NCBI RefSeq assembly: GCF_029688625.1 | Contig: NZ_JARULC010000003.1 | Location: forward strand, 620,001 to 684,000 | Source of the DNA: Qipengyuania marincola | GTDB taxonomy: Bacteria > Pseudomonadota > Alphaproteobacteria > Sphingomonadales > Sphingomonadaceae | DNA length: 64,000 bases | Direction of reading: 5' to 3' | Part shown: piece by piece, positions 52,836-60,866 of the stretch | Numbering within the stretch: position 1 is the stretch's first letter | How the letters are laid out: each line of letters opens with the position of its first letter | The notes under the pieces: generated by a model | What the model was told of the DNA's origin: nothing | Seen by the model: the letters and a program-made list of their open reading frames with translations, nothing else | Database searches by the model: none | Program-made: the position numbers and the translations under genes

Positions 52836-53024
52836 TCAGGCGGCCGCGGAGACGAAGCCGAGCTCGCGCTCTTCCTCGATAATGGCATCCGCCTCGACCA
52901 GGCACTGCCCGCAATTGGGCTGCTTGCCCAGCGCCGCATAACACGCTTCCGCATCGCCCGAGACGTGCCGCGCCTTGCGGCGCAAATCGCTCTCCCGAAT
53001 GGCGTTGCAGATGCAGATGTACAT
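52836..53024 (-). CDS. bfd: Bacterioferritin-associated ferredoxin
   Basis: [2Fe-2S] protein that reduces bacterioferritin haem to release iron, 62 residues. The four cysteines follow the Bfd pattern: Cys4 and Cys6 in MYICICNAIRESDL, then NCGQC later at C-x2-C. The ATG at 53024 fits family length; a start ten codons upstream is in frame but not conserved. A Fur-type operator lies upstream at 53067-53086, so the gene is probably iron-repressed. Confidence 0.93.
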   Translation of the reverse strand: MYICICNAIRESDLRRKARHVSGDAEACYAALGKQPNCGQCLVEADAIIEEERELGFVSAAA

Positions 53025-53066
53025 GGTCGCGGATCCCTTGCGATTGATTCGCAAGAGCAGATGTAG

Positions 53067-53086
53067 TGCGAGTCATTCTCAATAGC
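53067..53086 (-). promoter_or_regulatory. Probable Fur box upstream of bfd
   Basis: The plus-strand segment TGCGAGTCATTCTCAATAGC resembles the alphaproteobacterial iron-box pattern TGCGAATCATTCTCATT. It lies about 43 bases upstream of the bfd ATG, where repression would block transcription. Confidence 0.5.
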
Positions 53087-53101
53087 AAGGATTGCGAGAG
53101 A

Positions 53102-54388
53102 TCACCTGCGAAGCGGGAAGATCCGCCAATACGTCAGGCAGCGCCAGAGCCATTCCAGCGGCCCGAAACGATAGCGCTCCAGCCACGGCTTCGACCACAG
53201 CAGCATGAGTACCCAGGTGGCAGCGGCAACGAGGTAGAGCTCCGTCCGGCCCAGCTGGCCGAACAAGCCGCCAGCCCAGCCGTGGAACACCAGCATCATC
53301 AGCACCGATGTGCCGAGGTAGTTCGTGAAAGCGGCGCGACCGGCGGCGGAAACCCGCTCTGCCAGCGATCCGGTAACGCGATTGCCCCAGAGCGCCAGAA
53401 GCGTCACAAGGCCCAAAATCGCAAACAGTCGCGGCACCATCGACCATCCGGCCATCGCGGCGAGCGTTCCGTAGTACGTCAGCCCGCCATCCTTCGCCCA
53501 CAGCGCGACCGGGATGGTAAGCGCCGTACCGACGAGCCATAGCGTCAAGCCCCAGAAGCGCTGACGCCCCGGATCAAGGCCGCCATCGAACAGGCCGTAG
53601 CGATAGGCGGCCATGCCGACGAGCATCAGCGGCAGCGTCTCGAACCAGAACATCAGGAGGTAGAAACCCAGTTCCGGGCCATGCTCGACGATGTTGTGGT
53701 TGACCCAGTCCGCATAATCGCCCTCCGCGATCATCCGGGTTTCAAGGCGCCCGTCGGCCAGATCCGCCTGCTTTTCGCTCTCGAGCTCTTCTGCCAACTC
53801 GACGAAGGCAGGCTCCTGCGAATTCTCCATCATCGGAAGAAAGCCGACAAAGCCGGTATAGAGCAGCGCGCCGCCGAAATAGCCGACCAGGCCGAGGACC
53901 AGCAGCTTGCGGCGCGAAAGGCCGACGAACAGCAGCGCGGCGAGGCCCGAACAAGCATAGAGGAAGAGGATGTCGCCGCGCCAGATGAAGAAATAGTGGA
54001 TTAGGCCGATTACACCCAGCCATAACAAGCGCCTGACCTGCAGCCACCTGCCCTGCCCGCGCGCCGCCGCGCGCTCGAGGAACAGCACCATGCCAGCCCC
54101 GAACAGCAGGGTGAACAGGCCACGCATCTTGCTGTCGATCAGCACGAATTGGGCGACCCACATCCAGTCTTCCGCAAGGCTGTGCGGGACGGTGAAGGCA
54201 TCGGGGTACATATAGGCCGTCATCGGCTGGCCGAAGGCGACGATATTGGCCGCAAGAATTCCCATCACCGCGATGCCGCGGATGAAGTCGAGGCTCGCAA
54301 TGCGATGGCCGCCCGGGCCGGTGGGCTGGATCTGGTCCGGCGGTGTGGCGGTCTTCGGCACGTCCAATGCAGGTCTCCCGTTCGCCAT
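53102..54388 (-). CDS. DUF418 family membrane protein
   Basis: A 428-residue polytopic membrane protein with about nine to ten helices. Diagnostic segments are RIASLDFIRGIAVMGILAANI near the N-terminus, LFTLLFGAGMVLFLERAAAR, and the C-terminal DUF418 block (LAERVSAAGRAAFTNYLGTS, GPLEWLWRCLTYW). Members include YeiB-like proteins with no settled function. The ATG at 54388 (MANGRPALDVP) was chosen. It is divergent from the iron genes' Fur region only 13 bases away from the operator's far end. Confidence 0.88.
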   Translation of the reverse strand: MANGRPALDVPKTATPPDQIQPTGPGGHRIASLDFIRGIAVMGILAANIVAFGQPMTAYMYPDAFTVPHSLAEDWMWVAQFVLIDSKMRGLFTLLFGAGMVLFLERAAARGQGRWLQVRRLLWLGVIGLIHYFFIWRGDILFLYACSGLAALLFVGLSRRKLLVLGLVGYFGGALLYTGFVGFLPMMENSQEPAFVELAEELESEKQADLADGRLETRMIAEGDYADWVNHNIVEHGPELGFYLLMFWFETLPLMLVGMAAYRYGLFDGGLDPGRQRFWGLTLWLVGTALTIPVALWAKDGGLTYYGTLAAMAGWSMVPRLFAILGLVTLLALWGNRVTGSLAERVSAAGRAAFTNYLGTSVLMMLVFHGWAGGLFGQLGRTELYLVAAATWVLMLLWSKPWLERYRFGPLEWLWRCLTYWRIFPLRR

Positions 54389-54444
54389 GTGATCTAGCGC
54401 GAATAACGCGCCGTGATAGCCCCTGCCCGTACCCTTCCACTGCC

Positions 54445-55509
54445 TTATCTGGTGACGAGGCAGTCGTTCCCGGCACGCTTCAGCGCCGCGCATGCGGCAT
54501 TCGCGTCGGCGCGCGATGCGTAGCCCGCGGCATAGAGGACGGTCAGCCGCCCGGCCGGCTCGGTCACCTTCGTGTAGCCAGCGACCGGTGCGCTCTTGGA
54601 GACCTTTGCCCACATGCGCTCGACATTGCTCGGCACGCCGAAGACGCCGAGCTGGACCTTCCAGGGGCCGGTCCGCGGGCTTGCGTCGAATGCGGCGCGG
54701 CGAACCGGCGCCTTCTCCGGCGTGCGCACCTCAGCGGCGACCGGATCGGTGCGGGCTGCCACAGCCGCGGGCGGCGCGGCCGCGGGTTGCGTGGCGGGCA
54801 GACGCGCCACGACGACGGGAGAGGACCGGGCCGCAGGAGCGCGCGGCGACGGTTCCTCCGCAAGGGGCACCACCGGATCGTTTTCGGAGCCGATCGCCAG
54901 GTCAATCGCCGCGAGCTCGCTTGCGCGGGCCGCCTCGGCGTCGGCTTTCAACTGCGCGGCAAGCGCCTGCGCCGCCTGTCGTTCGGCCAGGGGCACGTAT
55001 TCGTCCATTTGCGCCAGCGCCCTTCGCGCCTGCGGCAGGCCGGTCGCATTCGCCAATGTCAGCAGCGCGTAGGCACGCGGCCAGTCTTTCGCGGCGAGAT
55101 CGCCGTTGAAATGCGCCAGCCCGAGCAGGTATTGCGCACGCGGATCGCCGCGCCGCGCGGCTGCCTCGATATAGGGCATGGCCTGTTCGCGCTTGTCGTT
55201 CTGGAACAGCAGGAGGCCGTAATTGTCGGCTGCCCTGAGATGGCCCTGGGCCGCAGCCCGGGCATAGAGCGTTTCGGCCATGGCAAGATCGGTGTCCACT
55301 CCCCGGCCGAGGCGATAGGCCTGTGCCAGGTTGAACAGCGCATCGGCATCGCCCGCCCCGGCAGGCCCGATCCATTCGCGCACGGCGGCTTCGTAGTCCC
55401 CGCGCCCCCAGGCATCCACGCCGTCCTTCACATCCGCCAGCAGTGGCCCCGCCGGAAGCAGTGCGATTGCCGCTGCGCCGAACAAGCGGATCCTGTTGCC
55501 TGCACCCAT
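54445..55509 (-). CDS. Sel1-repeat and SPOR-domain envelope protein
   Basis: A 354-residue protein with a signal-like helix (GNRIRLFGAAAIALLPAGP), Sel1/TPR-type helical repeats (AQAYRLGRGVDTDLAMAETL, AAARRGDPRAQYLLGLAHF), a Pro/Ala-rich linker (about 235-275), and a C-terminal SPOR domain (GPWKVQLGVFGVPSNVERMW). SPOR domains bind denuded septal glycan, so it probably acts at the division site. It is divergent from a ParA gene with a shared 229-base region that holds an inverted repeat. The ATG at 55509 (MGAGNRIRL) is preferred; an upstream in-frame start adds 23 residues. Confidence 0.82.
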   Translation of the reverse strand: MGAGNRIRLFGAAAIALLPAGPLLADVKDGVDAWGRGDYEAAVREWIGPAGAGDADALFNLAQAYRLGRGVDTDLAMAETLYARAAAQGHLRAADNYGLLLFQNDKREQAMPYIEAAARRGDPRAQYLLGLAHFNGDLAAKDWPRAYALLTLANATGLPQARRALAQMDEYVPLAERQAAQALAAQLKADAEAARASELAAIDLAIGSENDPVVPLAEEPSPRAPAARSSPVVVARLPATQPAAAPPAAVAARTDPVAAEVRTPEKAPVRRAAFDASPRTGPWKVQLGVFGVPSNVERMWAKVSKSAPVAGYTKVTEPAGRLTVLYAAGYASRADANAACAALKRAGNDCLVTR

Positions 55510-55642
55510 CACGTCGCCCGTCCTTCGCTTTCGCCCGCCAGACCACGCAGGCGCCTGCGCAATCCTATAGTAAATCACCGATTAGCAAAGTGTTGCCAGC
55601 CGCCGGGCCATCCCTGCCGCGACCTTATCGGCGCGATGTTAA

Positions 55643-55655
55643 CCCTAAATTAGGG
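55643..55655. promoter_or_regulatory. Inverted repeat, possible RHH operator
   Basis: CCCTAA-A-TTAGGG is a perfect palindrome with a one-base centre, in the divergent region between the Sel1/SPOR gene and the ParA gene. It is 83 bases before the ParA start. RHH partners of class Ib ParA proteins often autorepress from such sites. Confidence 0.35.
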
Positions 55656-55737
55656 GTAGTCTGCGATTTCCGTCTTCGAACAGCCGCAACTGTCGTGGCA
55701 ATTGACTGACTAGAGGCTCAAACCAGGGGGATAAGCC

Positions 55738-56454
55738 TTGCGTGTACTGGCATTGGCATCGCAGAAGGGCGGATCGGGTAAGACCACGCTCTCCGGACAT
55801 CTCGCCGTACAGGCCCAGCGCGCAGGCGCCGGGCCCGTCGTTCTGATCGATATCGACCCGCAGGGCTCGCTCGCCGACTGGTGGAACGAGCGCGAGGACG
55901 AATATCCCGCGTTTGCCCAGACCACGGTCGCCCGCCTGGCGAACGACCTGGCAATCCTGCGCCAGCAGGGCTTCAAGCTGGCCGTGCTCGACACGCCGCC
56001 AGCCATCACCATGGCCATCCAGTCGGTAATCTCGGTCGCCGAGCTGATCGTCGTCCCGACCCGCCCCAGCCCGCACGATCTGCGCGCCGTGGGCGCAACG
56101 GTCGACCTGTGCGAACGCGCCGGCAAGCCGCTGGTCTTCGTGGTCAATGCCGCGACGCCGAAAGCCAAGATCACGTCGGAAGCCGCCGTCGCGCTGTCGC
56201 AGCACGGCACGGTCGCCCCGATCACCCTGCACCACCGCACCGATTTCGCCGCCTCGATGATCGATGGCCGCACGGTGATGGAAGTCGATCCCGAAAGCCG
56301 CTCGGCTGCCGAGGTCACCGCGCTGTGGAAATACATCGCCGACCGGCTGGAGAAGAACTTCCGCCGCACGGTCTTCGCCGCACCGAACACGCAGGCCGCT
56401 GTTCCCGGTGCCCATCGCCCCGCTGGCGGCTTCGGCCGCCGGGTGGCACAGTAA
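55738..56454 (+). CDS. ParA-family ATPase, short form
   Basis: A 238-residue deviant-Walker ATPase starting with TTG at 55738 (GGGGA 6 bases upstream). Motifs: Walker A SQKGGSGKTTLSGHLAV with the signature lysine near residue 10, switch I IDIDPQGSLADWW, Walker B VLDTPPAITMAI and VVPTRPSPHDLRA. No N-terminal helix-turn-helix is present, as in class Ib plasmid ParA (ParF type). The chromosome's main ParA would normally pair with ParB; here the partner is an RHH-like protein. Such ATPases position DNA or protein cargo. Confidence 0.92.
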   Translation: MRVLALASQKGGSGKTTLSGHLAVQAQRAGAGPVVLIDIDPQGSLADWWNEREDEYPAFAQTTVARLANDLAILRQQGFKLAVLDTPPAITMAIQSVISVAELIVVPTRPSPHDLRAVGATVDLCERAGKPLVFVVNAATPKAKITSEAAVALSQHGTVAPITLHHRTDFAASMIDGRTVMEVDPESRSAAEVTALWKYIADRLEKNFRRTVFAAPNTQAAVPGAHRPAGGFGRRVAQ

Positions 56455-56478
56455 GAGCACTAGGGCGGAGACTGCCGG

Positions 56479-57000
56479 ATGTCTGACGCCAATTTCGCCT
56501 CGCTCACCCCGACGCTCCTCGCGCGCAAGGGCGGTGCCAAGCCCGCCATGCGCCCGCAGTCCGGGATCCCCGGTCCTGTCGACGGCAAGGAAGCCGCCGC
56601 CAACCTGGAAGATCTCGGCTGGAACGACATGGGTGACGAACCGACCGCACCTGTCGACACCGACAAGGTCGTGGCCATCTCCACCAAGCAGGCCGCAAAC
56701 GAGGTCAGCGAAGCCGCACCCAACCAGGTGCGCGAATCGCTGAACAAGATCGCTGCACAGCTGGACAAGCCGGCCGATAAGGCGAGCAAGCCTGTCGTCC
56801 GCAAGTCCGCCGCATCGCGCGGCAAGCGCGCGGCCTTCACTCTGCGGCTCGACCACGAGCGGCATCTGATGCTGCGCCTTGCCTGCACCGTTCGCGGCCG
56901 CAGCGCCCAGCAGCTGGTAACCGACGCGCTGGACGATCTGCTCGCAGAAATGCCGGAGATCGCCAGCCTGGCTGCACAGGTCCAGAAATCCGAGAAATAA
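56479..57000 (+). CDS. Probable ribbon-helix-helix partner of ParA
   Basis: A 173-residue protein. Residues 1-110 are mostly disordered (Pro, Lys, Ala, Asp). The C-terminal 50 residues look like a ribbon-helix-helix fold: a strand RAAFTLRLDHE, helix RHLMLRLACTVRG, turn and helix SAQQLVTDALDDLLAEM. This is the architecture of ParG/ParR-like centromere binders. It starts 24 bases after the ParA stop and precedes a SPOR lipoprotein by 38 bases. No named family is claimed; the RHH reading is by pattern. Confidence 0.6.
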   Translation: MSDANFASLTPTLLARKGGAKPAMRPQSGIPGPVDGKEAAANLEDLGWNDMGDEPTAPVDTDKVVAISTKQAANEVSEAAPNQVRESLNKIAAQLDKPADKASKPVVRKSAASRGKRAAFTLRLDHERHLMLRLACTVRGRSAQQLVTDALDDLLAEMPEIASLAAQVQKSEK

Positions 57001-57038
57001 CGAGACGAAGACGTGGGATCGCCTTCAGGGGAAAGAGT

Positions 57039-58445
57039 ATGAGCAACGACAGCAAAGCCAAGACCATCCCGGCCCGCAACGCCCGGTTCGTCCGGCTCGC
57101 CGTGACCACGGCTCTGGCAACCACGGCACTTGCCGGTTGTACAGGAAAGGTTGCGCCGTCGCACAATTACTCGGTCGCCAAGGCCGAAACCGCGCTTGCG
57201 AAGGGTAAGGAAAGCCGGGCAATCCAGCATGCCGAAGCGGCAGTGCTGGCTGCGCCGCGCGATGCGCAGACGCGCACCCTGCTCGGCAACGCCTATCTCG
57301 AGGCAGGCCGGTTCGCTTCGGCCGCCGAGACCTTCGGCGAAGCGGTGGAGCTTGGCGACACCGCCACGCGCACCATCATCAGCTACACGCTGTCGCTCAC
57401 CGCGCTCGGCGATTTCGGCGGTGCGCAGGATGTGCTGCGCCAGTACCAGAACGCGATCGATCCGGCCGATTTCGGCCTTGCGCTGTCGCTGGCAGGTCAG
57501 CCGCAGCAGGGCGTGCATATCCTCAACAATGCGCTGCGCAGCGGACAGAACACCGCGAAGGTGCGCCAGAACCTCGCCTATGCCCTTGCCCTGTCGGGTG
57601 ACTGGCGCAATGCACGTCTGGTTGCATCGCAGGATGTCGCAGGTGACCAGCTCGACGCGCGTTTGCACGAATGGGCGCAAATGGCGCAGGCCGGCCATCC
57701 GACCGTGCGCGTTGCCAATCTGCTCGGCATCGAGCCGGTCGAGGATCCGGGCCAGCCCGCAATGCTCGCACTGGCGAACCACCCGGCGCATGACGAGCTG
57801 GCTGCCGAAGCGGCGGCACAGGTCGATGCTACGGCACAGGTCGAACCGGCTGGCGAAAGCGCGCGCAGCGACTTCGCGCTTGCGACAGAACTGCCCGCAA
57901 TCAAACCGGCCCCGAAGATGGATGCGGCTCCCGCGGCTCGCTTCGAGGATCCCGAGGCGGTTGCCGACCAGGGCGAGGCTGCGCTGGCCGATGCCGGCAT
58001 GGTCGTGAACGGGACCCGGTTCGTGTCGCGCGACGTCGTCCAGAAGGTCCCCGCAAAGGCTGCAACCAAGACTGCGGTTGCACCGCGTGTCGCAAAGGCT
58101 GCCAAGCCCGCGCCGCAAAGCTCCGCCATCGCGACGCTGATGTCGGGCGATTACAATATCCAGCTCGGCTCGTATTTCTCGATGTCCGACGCGCAGGCCG
58201 CGTGGAAGCTGTTCCAGCGCCGCCATCCCGAACTCTCCGATGCGGAACGCGTCATCACCAAGGCGCGCGTGAACGGCAAGATCTACTACCGCGTCGCTGC
58301 GGCTGGCTTTGCCAAGGCCTCGGCCCAGTCGATGTGCCGCTCCGTCAAGCGCTCGGGCGGCGGCTGCATCGCCTATGCTGCATCGAATCCGCTTCCCGGC
58401 GCCCTGAACGTGGTGCGCAACGAGGTACGGGTCGCTTCGCGGTAA
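57039..58445 (+). CDS. TPR and SPOR-domain lipoprotein
   Basis: A 468-residue protein with a lipobox (TALAGC, Cys34) after a basic N-terminal segment. TPR-like helices follow near 45-230 (AKAETALAKGKESRAIQHAE, LGNAYLEAGRFASAAETF), then a low-complexity Ala/Lys/Pro region (about 260-365), and a C-terminal SPOR domain (YNIQLGSYFSMSDAQAAWKL). Lipid anchoring with septal-glycan binding suggests an envelope role at the division site. It follows ParA and the RHH protein on the same strand and ends at a strong terminator. The cysteines near residue 430 (MCRSVKRSGGGC) may pair. Confidence 0.85.
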   Translation: MSNDSKAKTIPARNARFVRLAVTTALATTALAGCTGKVAPSHNYSVAKAETALAKGKESRAIQHAEAAVLAAPRDAQTRTLLGNAYLEAGRFASAAETFGEAVELGDTATRTIISYTLSLTALGDFGGAQDVLRQYQNAIDPADFGLALSLAGQPQQGVHILNNALRSGQNTAKVRQNLAYALALSGDWRNARLVASQDVAGDQLDARLHEWAQMAQAGHPTVRVANLLGIEPVEDPGQPAMLALANHPAHDELAAEAAAQVDATAQVEPAGESARSDFALATELPAIKPAPKMDAAPAARFEDPEAVADQGEAALADAGMVVNGTRFVSRDVVQKVPAKAATKTAVAPRVAKAAKPAPQSSAIATLMSGDYNIQLGSYFSMSDAQAAWKLFQRRHPELSDAERVITKARVNGKIYYRVAAAGFAKASAQSMCRSVKRSGGGCIAYAASNPLPGALNVVRNEVRVASR

Positions 58446-58470
58446 CAGCCGCACTCCATCAGACTTCGCC

Positions 58471-58504
58471 AGCCCCGTCCGGAGCGATCCGGGCGGGGCT
58501 TTTT
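58471..58504 (+). terminator. Terminator after the ParA/RHH/SPOR unit
   Basis: A 13-bp stem (AGCCCCGTCCGGA with TCCGGGCGGGGCT, one G-T pair) with a 4-base loop is followed by TTTTT. It stands between the SPOR lipoprotein gene and the converging dihydroorotase-like gene. Confidence 0.9.
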
Positions 58505-58508
58505 CGTA

Positions 58509-59741
58509 TCAGAGGTCGATCGGGACCCCACCCTTGTAGAGCGCGGTGACGCGCCCCTGTGTCGGCTGTCCGTCGAATGGTGTGTTGCCGGCCGTCGCCG
58601 CCATCTTGGCGCTCTGGATGATCCATGGCTTCGCCGGATCGATGATCGCGATATCGGCCTCTTTCCCGACTTGCAGGATTCCCGCCTCCACCCCAAGGAT
58701 GCGGGCAGGCGCGCTGCATAGCAGGTCGAAGGCGCGGGCAAGGTCGATCATCTCGTCACGCACCAGCGACAGCACCATGACGAGAAGCGTTTCTGCCCCC
58801 GCCATCCCGGGTTCGGCATCGGCGAAGGGCAGGCGTTTGTCTTCCGGGCCGCGCGGATCGTGCCCGCTGGCGACAACGTCGATCGTGCCGTCGGCAATCG
58901 CTTCGCGCACGGCCTGCCGGTCGCTTTCGGCGCGCAGCGGCGGCGAGAGGCGCGCGAAAGTGCGGAAGTCCACCGTGGCAAGATCGGACAACATGAAATG
59001 GGCCGGAGTGACACCACAGGTCACCGGAGCCCCGCGCGCCTTCGCCGCCCGCACCAGTTCCAGGCCCGCATGGGTTGTAACCTGCCGGAAATGCAGGCGC
59101 GCACCGGCCAATTCGGCGAGCGCGATGTCTCTGGCGATGGCGATGGCTTCGGCCTCGGCCGGAGCGCTGGGCAGGCCGCGGCGCGTCGCGTATTCACCCG
59201 CCGTGGCCACCGCCTCGCCGGTCAGCGCCGCATCCTCGGCATGGGTGATGACGACCATGTCGAGCATGGCGGCATATTGGAGCAGCCGCAGCATCGTGCC
59301 GGAATCGGCGATCCAGCCCCGTCCCGTCGCCACGGCCCGGGCCCCGGCATCGCGCATCAGGGCGATCTCGGCAATCTCGCGCCCCGCCAGCCCGCGCGTC
59401 GCCGCGGCCAGGGGATGAACCCACAGGTCCGGCTTGCCGCTCTTGGCAATGTAGGAAACGCGGCTCGGCAGGTCGAGCGGCGGGGACTGGTCGGGCATCA
59501 GCGCAGCGCGGGTGATGCCGCCGAAATGGAAGGCCGGCTTGTCGATCGCGAACACGCCAAGATCGACCAGCCCGGGGGCAACCAGCTTGCCGCCCGCATC
59601 GACAGTGTCGTCGCCGTCTTGCGCGGTAGCATCGCCAACGGTCTCGATCGTGCCATCGACGAGCCGGATCGCGCCATCGGCAATGCCGCCGTGAGTCACC
59701 AGCCTGCCATTGAGGATGGTCAGGGGCCGCACCTGCTTCAT
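58509..59741 (-). CDS. pyrX: Dihydroorotase-like protein lacking the metal-binding HxH motif (PyrX/PyrC' type)
   Basis: A 410-residue amidohydrolase-fold protein next to pyrB. In active dihydroorotase the strand after GLVD reads DxHxHLR-like; here it reads [14 protein letters not shown], without both histidines. The late metal block is [21 protein letters not shown]. The protein keeps the fold ([29 protein letters not shown]). Inactive DHOase-like subunits (PyrC' or PyrX) form a structural complex with aspartate transcarbamoylase in some bacteria, and the ATGA overlap with pyrB supports that. An active pyrC must be elsewhere. Confidence 0.8.
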   Translation of the reverse strand: MKQVRPLTILNGRLVTHGGIADGAIRLVDGTIETVGDATAQDGDDTVDAGGKLVAPGLVDLGVFAIDKPAFHFGGITRAALMPDQSPPLDLPSRVSYIAKSGKPDLWVHPLAAATRGLAGREIAEIALMRDAGARAVATGRGWIADSGTMLRLLQYAAMLDMVVITHAEDAALTGEAVATAGEYATRRGLPSAPAEAEAIAIARDIALAELAGARLHFRQVTTHAGLELVRAAKARGAPVTCGVTPAHFMLSDLATVDFRTFARLSPPLRAESDRQAVREAIADGTIDVVASGHDPRGPEDKRLPFADAEPGMAGAETLLVMVLSLVRDEMIDLARAFDLLCSAPARILGVEAGILQVGKEADIAIIDPAKPWIIQSAKMAATAGNTPFDGQPTQGRVTALYKGGVPIDL

Positions 59742-60763
59742 GCCGTCGCCCCCCAGCCTTCGGCCCCGCGTCCGCGGCGGGTCAGCACGTCGAGCGCGGC
59801 CATGCGGATCGCGACGCCCATCTCGACCTGACGCGTGATGATCGAACGGTCGATCATGTCGGCCACCTCGCTGTCGATCTCCACCCCGCGATTCATCGGG
59901 CCGGGATGCATGACCAGCGCATCGGGCTTTGCATTGGCAAGCCGCTGTTTCGTGAGCCCGTAGAGATGGTGGTATTCGCGCGCGGAGGGGATGAACTGCC
60001 CGCTCATCCGCTCGGTCTGCAGGCGCAGCATCATCGCCACGTCCGCACCCGCGAGCGCAGCGTCGAAATCATGGAAGACCTCAGCCCCCATCGCCTCGAT
60101 CCCGACCGGCATAAGGGCGGGCGGCGCGCAGAGGCGAACCGTCGCCCCCAGCGCCTGGAGGCACAGCAGGTTGGACCGCGCGACCCGGCTGTGCAGGATA
60201 TCGCCACAGATCACGATGACCAGGCCGGTGAAGTCCTCCGCCGCCTCGCCGCGCTCGCGCAGGGCGTGGCGCAGTGCTAGCGCATCGAGCAAGGCCTGTG
60301 TGGGGTGTTCGTGTTGCCCGTCGCCGGCGTTGAGCACCGGGCAATCGACCTTGTCCGCGATCAGCTGCGTTGCCCCGCTCGACCCGTGGCGGATCACGAT
60401 CGCATCCGCGCGCATCGCGTTCAGCGTGATAGCCGTATCGATCAGGGTCTCGCCCTTTTTCACGCTCGAGGTCGCGGCGTGCATGTTGACGACGTCCGCC
60501 CCCAGCCGCTTGCCCGCAATCTCGAAGCTCAGCAGCGTACGTGTACTGTTTTCGAAGAAGGCATTGATGACCGTGAGACCGCCGAGCAGGTCGTTATGCT
60601 TAGTCGGCTGGCGGTTGAGCGCCACCCACTGTTCCGCTTCGTCGAGCAGGAACAGGATTTCGTGCCGCTCCAGATGGCCGATGCCGATAAGGTCGCGGTG
60701 CGGGAATGCCTGCGCACCCGCAGGATAGCGGGCCGCGTGGGGCGAAGTTTCCGTCGATGCCAT
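59738..60763 (-). CDS. pyrB: Aspartate carbamoyltransferase catalytic subunit
   Basis: It condenses carbamoyl phosphate with aspartate in pyrimidine synthesis. The 341-residue protein has the carbamoyl-phosphate site [13 protein letters not shown] near residue 65, the [12 protein letters not shown] lid, [18 protein letters not shown], and aspartate-side [12 protein letters not shown]. The ATG at 60763 ([10 protein letters not shown]) is preferred over an in-frame start 39 bases upstream. It has AAGGGCG before it. It overlaps the dihydroorotase-like gene by four bases. No regulatory pyrI is present. Confidence 0.95.
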   Translation of the reverse strand: MASTETSPHAARYPAGAQAFPHRDLIGIGHLERHEILFLLDEAEQWVALNRQPTKHNDLLGGLTVINAFFENSTRTLLSFEIAGKRLGADVVNMHAATSSVKKGETLIDTAITLNAMRADAIVIRHGSSGATQLIADKVDCPVLNAGDGQHEHPTQALLDALALRHALRERGEAAEDFTGLVIVICGDILHSRVARSNLLCLQALGATVRLCAPPALMPVGIEAMGAEVFHDFDAALAGADVAMMLRLQTERMSGQFIPSAREYHHLYGLTKQRLANAKPDALVMHPGPMNRGVEIDSEVADMIDRSIITRQVEMGVAIRMAALDVLTRRGRGAEGWGATA

Positions 60764-60866
60764 TGAAGCCACGCCCTTAGTCGAGGCTTTTCGCCCGCTC
60801 AAGCGCTTATCGCTGGCGAAGTGGCCGGTGCGCGCCTAGCTAGGACGCAACAGGAGATTTTGGCAT

